From assembly GCA_024276395.1 (NCBI GenBank), contig JAJRXH010000602.1, forward strand, positions 1 through 8,679: a DNA stretch of 8,679 bases, in the 5' to 3' direction. Made by a program: the position numbers and the translations under genes. The notes below the pieces were generated by a model. The model saw nothing but the letters and a program-made list of their open reading frames with translations, did no database searches and was not told the origin of the DNA. The DNA is from an archaeon. GTDB taxonomy: Archaea; Asgardarchaeota; Heimdallarchaeia; Hodarchaeales; S146-22. This document shows positions 6,867-8,679 of the stretch, piece after piece (within the stretch, counting starts at the first letter, position 1; each line of letters begins with the position of its first letter).

Positions 6867-6876
6867 AGGAGGAGGG
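6867..6876 (+). other. Orphan Shine-Dalgarno-like sequence
   Basis: AGGAGGAGGG is a strong ribosome-site match between the longin and membrane-protein genes, but no ATG, GTG or TTG opens a usable frame within the next 20 bases. The nearest ATG (6907) encodes only five residues before a stop. It may be chance, a standby ribosome site for the gene at 6953, or a relic of a lost small gene. Confidence 0.3.
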
Positions 6877-6937
6877 AAAGACAAACTCTCAATAACAGAT
6901 CTCGTGATGTTCTTCTCTAGATGATTTGAGGATTCGT

Positions 6938-6943
6938 AGGAGG
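6938..6943 (+). promoter_or_regulatory. Ribosome binding site deciding the membrane-protein start
   Basis: AGGAGG ends 9 bases before ATG 6953. It would fall inside the reading frame if the in-frame TTG at 6926 were used, so ATG 6953 is preferred. Confidence 0.75.
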
Positions 6944-6952
6944 ATATCAAGT

Positions 6953-7900
6953 ATGAGTTGGCGTGATAAACTCTTACCATGGGGCATCTACTTATTAATG
7001 AGCGAACAAATTTTCATCGTATTGTCCGTGCTTCTAATGAGCACAATCATCATTCAACTTGACTTCCTTTCTCCCATTGCCAATACATTGATAATATTAA
7101 ACAGCTGGCTAGATTTATTTGGGTTTTTGATGGTGGGAATAGGCTTTCATGCTCTGGGAAGATTTTTCGATGATGAAGATCTTAAAACACAAGCACGTAC
7201 CATTGGAATTTTAATCGCATTCTGGTCAGTACCGATGTTCATGTTCAGAGCGTCGCTGCAGATTTTAACCGGACAAAAAAATGCCTGGTACATCATCAGA
7301 CTAGCATTAGGTGTCTGGAACTTTGAGAGTGTTGGTGTACCCGTCGTTGTCATCCAGGACCTTGCACGCATCCTATGGGCATTTAGTGTTTGGTGGCCAG
7401 TTCTCCTCATTGTAAGAGGAATCACTGACTTCGGGTTAATTGCAATCCCATTTTTCATTGAATCCGTAAAATCAAAGATTGACAATTTCACGATAACCTG
7501 CAGTGAAAATTGGAAAAAAATCAAGTTATTTTTCATCAGCACTGCCGTAGTTGACTTAGTGTTTTTCGTCATTCTAATATTGTCTTTCCAACCTCTAACT
7601 CCGACAGTCACCGACGGTGCTAATATAATTCGAACCATTACTAATGAAATCAATGCATTATCATTTTATGATGGGCTTGACACTAACTCATTATTTTTGT
7701 TTACCGTAATTTGGGGAATGAAAAGCCTGATAGTCAGTGTTCTTGCATTCATCACGTGGTTTCTAGGATATAACGCTCTCGTTAACCTCCAAAAAGAATT
7801 ACATTCCCTTCATCTCCAGAAGAGAAATTCAGAAGAAAAAAAGACTCAAAACGCCAATAAAGAAGAAAAAACACGGGAAATGGCAAAAGAAAAAACTTGA
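6953..7900 (+). CDS. Six-helix integral membrane protein of unknown function
   Basis: I do not recognise a family. The 315-residue protein shows six hydrophobic segments, at about 12-35, 43-68, 84-105, 135-157, 190-212 and 247-276. The N-terminus MSWRDK is short. Between helices 2 and 3 lies the charged segment GRFFDDEDLKTQAR (69-82). Helix 4 is Trp-rich (LWAFSVWWP, 141-149). Between helices 5 and 6 there is a polar loop of about 35 residues (213-246). The last 40 residues are a Lys/Glu-rich hydrophilic tail, presumably cytoplasmic. No transporter, protease or enzyme motif is visible and there is no cleavable signal peptide. The start is ATG 6953, set by the AGGAGG site. It is 94 bases behind the histone-fold/longin gene with no TATA box seen between, so it is likely the last gene of the Arf cluster. 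A membrane anchor or receptor for the cluster is possible but unproven. Confidence 0.8.
   Translation: MSWRDKLLPWGIYLLMSEQIFIVLSVLLMSTIIIQLDFLSPIANTLIILNSWLDLFGFLMVGIGFHALGRFFDDEDLKTQARTIGILIAFWSVPMFMFRASLQILTGQKNAWYIIRLALGVWNFESVGVPVVVIQDLARILWAFSVWWPVLLIVRGITDFGLIAIPFFIESVKSKIDNFTITCSENWKKIKLFFISTAVVDLVFFVILILSFQPLTPTVTDGANIIRTITNEINALSFYDGLDTNSLFLFTVIWGMKSLIVSVLAFITWFLGYNALVNLQKELHSLHLQKRNSEEKKTQNANKEEKTREMAKEKT
7866..7895 (-). terminator. Possible T-tract terminators of the nucleotidyltransferase gene inside the opposite gene
   Basis: Only 11 bases separate the convergent stops. On the minus strand two runs of six T (7890-7895 and 7866-7871) follow the nucleotidyltransferase stop by about 16 and 40 bases. 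They are the complement of Lys-rich codons in the membrane-protein tail, so coding sequence would double as terminator. Confidence 0.35.
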
Positions 7901-7911
7901 ACCAATCGAAA

Positions 7912-8679
7912 TCATATAATTTCTGGAGATTGAACAAAATCAAAAGTCTGTTGGGAAAATAGAATGGCTTTCTTGATGAATCGCTTGAGATGAACATCCC
8001 TCATTCCCATCCTAATTTTTATGGCATCCTCTAAAACACCTAAACTAGAAATCTCCTCTTCTTCAATTATATTTTGAAAAACATCTGGAATCTCTTTTTT
8101 CACGATGTCAAAATGGCCTTTTAGTGCCAAAATTGAATGGCCCATATCCAAAATGGTGACCGCGATATCTTGGATCAACTCTGCCAATTGATAACTATTG
8201 TAAATGTACAGGTGATGAAACAACTCGTAGGCACGGTAATAGCGACTTCGTGCCGCTCTCTTGACGTAACTCTCCGAAAAGTGAAGATTTTTCAGAATGG
8301 GCTTCCCTACCAAAGCACGACCTTGGCTAGCTGCGTGCAAAAGTACAGGATCAAATTCCATTCCTATTCTCGTGGGCAATTGCCGATTTTCTAGAATGGT
8401 AAGATCAAGCAAGGTAGAATACAAAGGATTTAACGTGATTTGACTCACGAGATCAATGATGACTTGATAGTGGGCTAACAAGTCATCCTCTGTATGTGCC
8501 ACGCCGCTCAAGTCAATGATCCAAAGCAAATCAACATCACTAATCCCTGGAATGATGCAACCCAATTGATCTAATTCCTTTGCATAAGAACCAAACAAGT
8601 AAAGCGCTCGAGTATAAGGAAGCATCTCTGCCCGCACAGACTGTACTAATTCATCCACTAGTGTCTCATATTCTTCTAA
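7912..8679 (-). CDS. Nucleotidyltransferase (Pol beta fold) with HEPN-like helical C-terminus, 5' end probably outside window
   Basis: The minus-strand frame is open to the window edge, reading LEEYETL before the GTG at 8658. That GTG has no clear ribosome site, so the gene probably begins outside. Counting from that GTG, LYLFGSYAKEL (19-29) carries the GS motif and ISDVDLLWII (39-48) the paired catalytic Asp41 and Asp43; Asp85 in LLDLTIL fits the third carboxylate. The stretch between GS and DVD is longer than in minimal nucleotidyltransferases. LVGKPIL (116-122) closes the catalytic domain. Residues 128-245 are all helical. IRMGMRDVHLKRF (215-227) resembles the RN...H region of HEPN proteins, but with only two residues between Arg220 and His223. 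The family transfers nucleotides to proteins, RNA or small molecules such as aminoglycosides. A fused MNT-HEPN-like or antibiotic-nucleotidyltransferase-like enzyme is plausible. The gene converges on the membrane-protein gene. Confidence 0.75.
   Translation of the reverse strand, partial: LEEYETLVDELVQSVRAEMLPYTRALYLFGSYAKELDQLGCIIPGISDVDLLWIIDLSGVAHTEDDLLAHYQVIIDLVSQITLNPLYSTLLDLTILENRQLPTRIGMEFDPVLLHAASQGRALVGKPILKNLHFSESYVKRAARSRYYRAYELFHHLYIYNSYQLAELIQDIAVTILDMGHSILALKGHFDIVKKEIPDVFQNIIEEEEISSLGVLEDAIKIRMGMRDVHLKRFIKKAILFSQQTFDFVQSPEII

Noticed and set aside
7147..7653. A 168-codon minus-strand frame inside the membrane-protein gene
   Set aside because: It is the antisense of the helix-rich coding sequence, with no ribosome site and no protein-like pattern of its own.
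1..8679. tRNA, rRNA, CRISPR array, insertion sequence or att site
   Set aside because: Reading through both strands by eye I found no cloverleaf-like sequence, no regularly spaced direct repeats, no transposase frame and no terminal inverted repeats.

Overview
The window most likely comes from an archaeon, probably an Asgard archaeon. Three observations point there: an Arf-family small GTPase with eukaryote-like G motifs (bases 4298-4861); a full-length FAU-1 family ribonuclease, an archaeal protein (minus strand, 2645-4057); and a protein that joins an archaeal-type histone fold to a longin/roadblock-like domain (5815-6858). Purine-rich GGAGG/GAGGTG ribosome binding sites and a TATA-like box fit archaeal expression signals. 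The base composition is moderately AT-rich by eye. No RNA gene, CRISPR array, transposase or phage gene is visible. The exact lineage cannot be fixed from this stretch.

Layout. Bases 1-744 are the 3' part of a DHH/DHHA1 phosphoesterase, cut by the window edge exactly at its DHH motif. It is followed on the same strand by a SAM-dependent O-methyltransferase (785-1429). Converging on these is a minus-strand pair: fau-1 (4057 to 2645) and, downstream of it, a histidine-kinase-like protein with a degenerate ATPase domain (2495 to 1476). A divergent intergenic region (4058-4297) separates fau-1 from a plus-strand cluster: Arf-like GTPase, ParB-fold protein resembling the free serine kinase SerK/SbnI, histone-fold/longin protein, and a six-helix membrane protein (6953-7900). 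A convergent minus-strand nucleotidyltransferase with a helical HEPN-like C-terminus fills 7912-8679 and probably starts beyond the window.

How they may work together. The first block (DHH phosphoesterase, FAU-1) is nucleic-acid or nucleotide metabolism, without a clear operon link to the rest. The plus-strand cluster at 4298-7900 is the notable part. A GTPase, a protein with a longin/roadblock-like domain (a class of domain often associated with small GTPases) and an integral membrane protein lie in the same direction, with no clear internal promoter seen. The histone fold on the longin protein suggests DNA binding or histone-type dimerisation. I infer, without proof, that the cluster may form a GTPase-linked membrane module, possibly with a chromatin connection.
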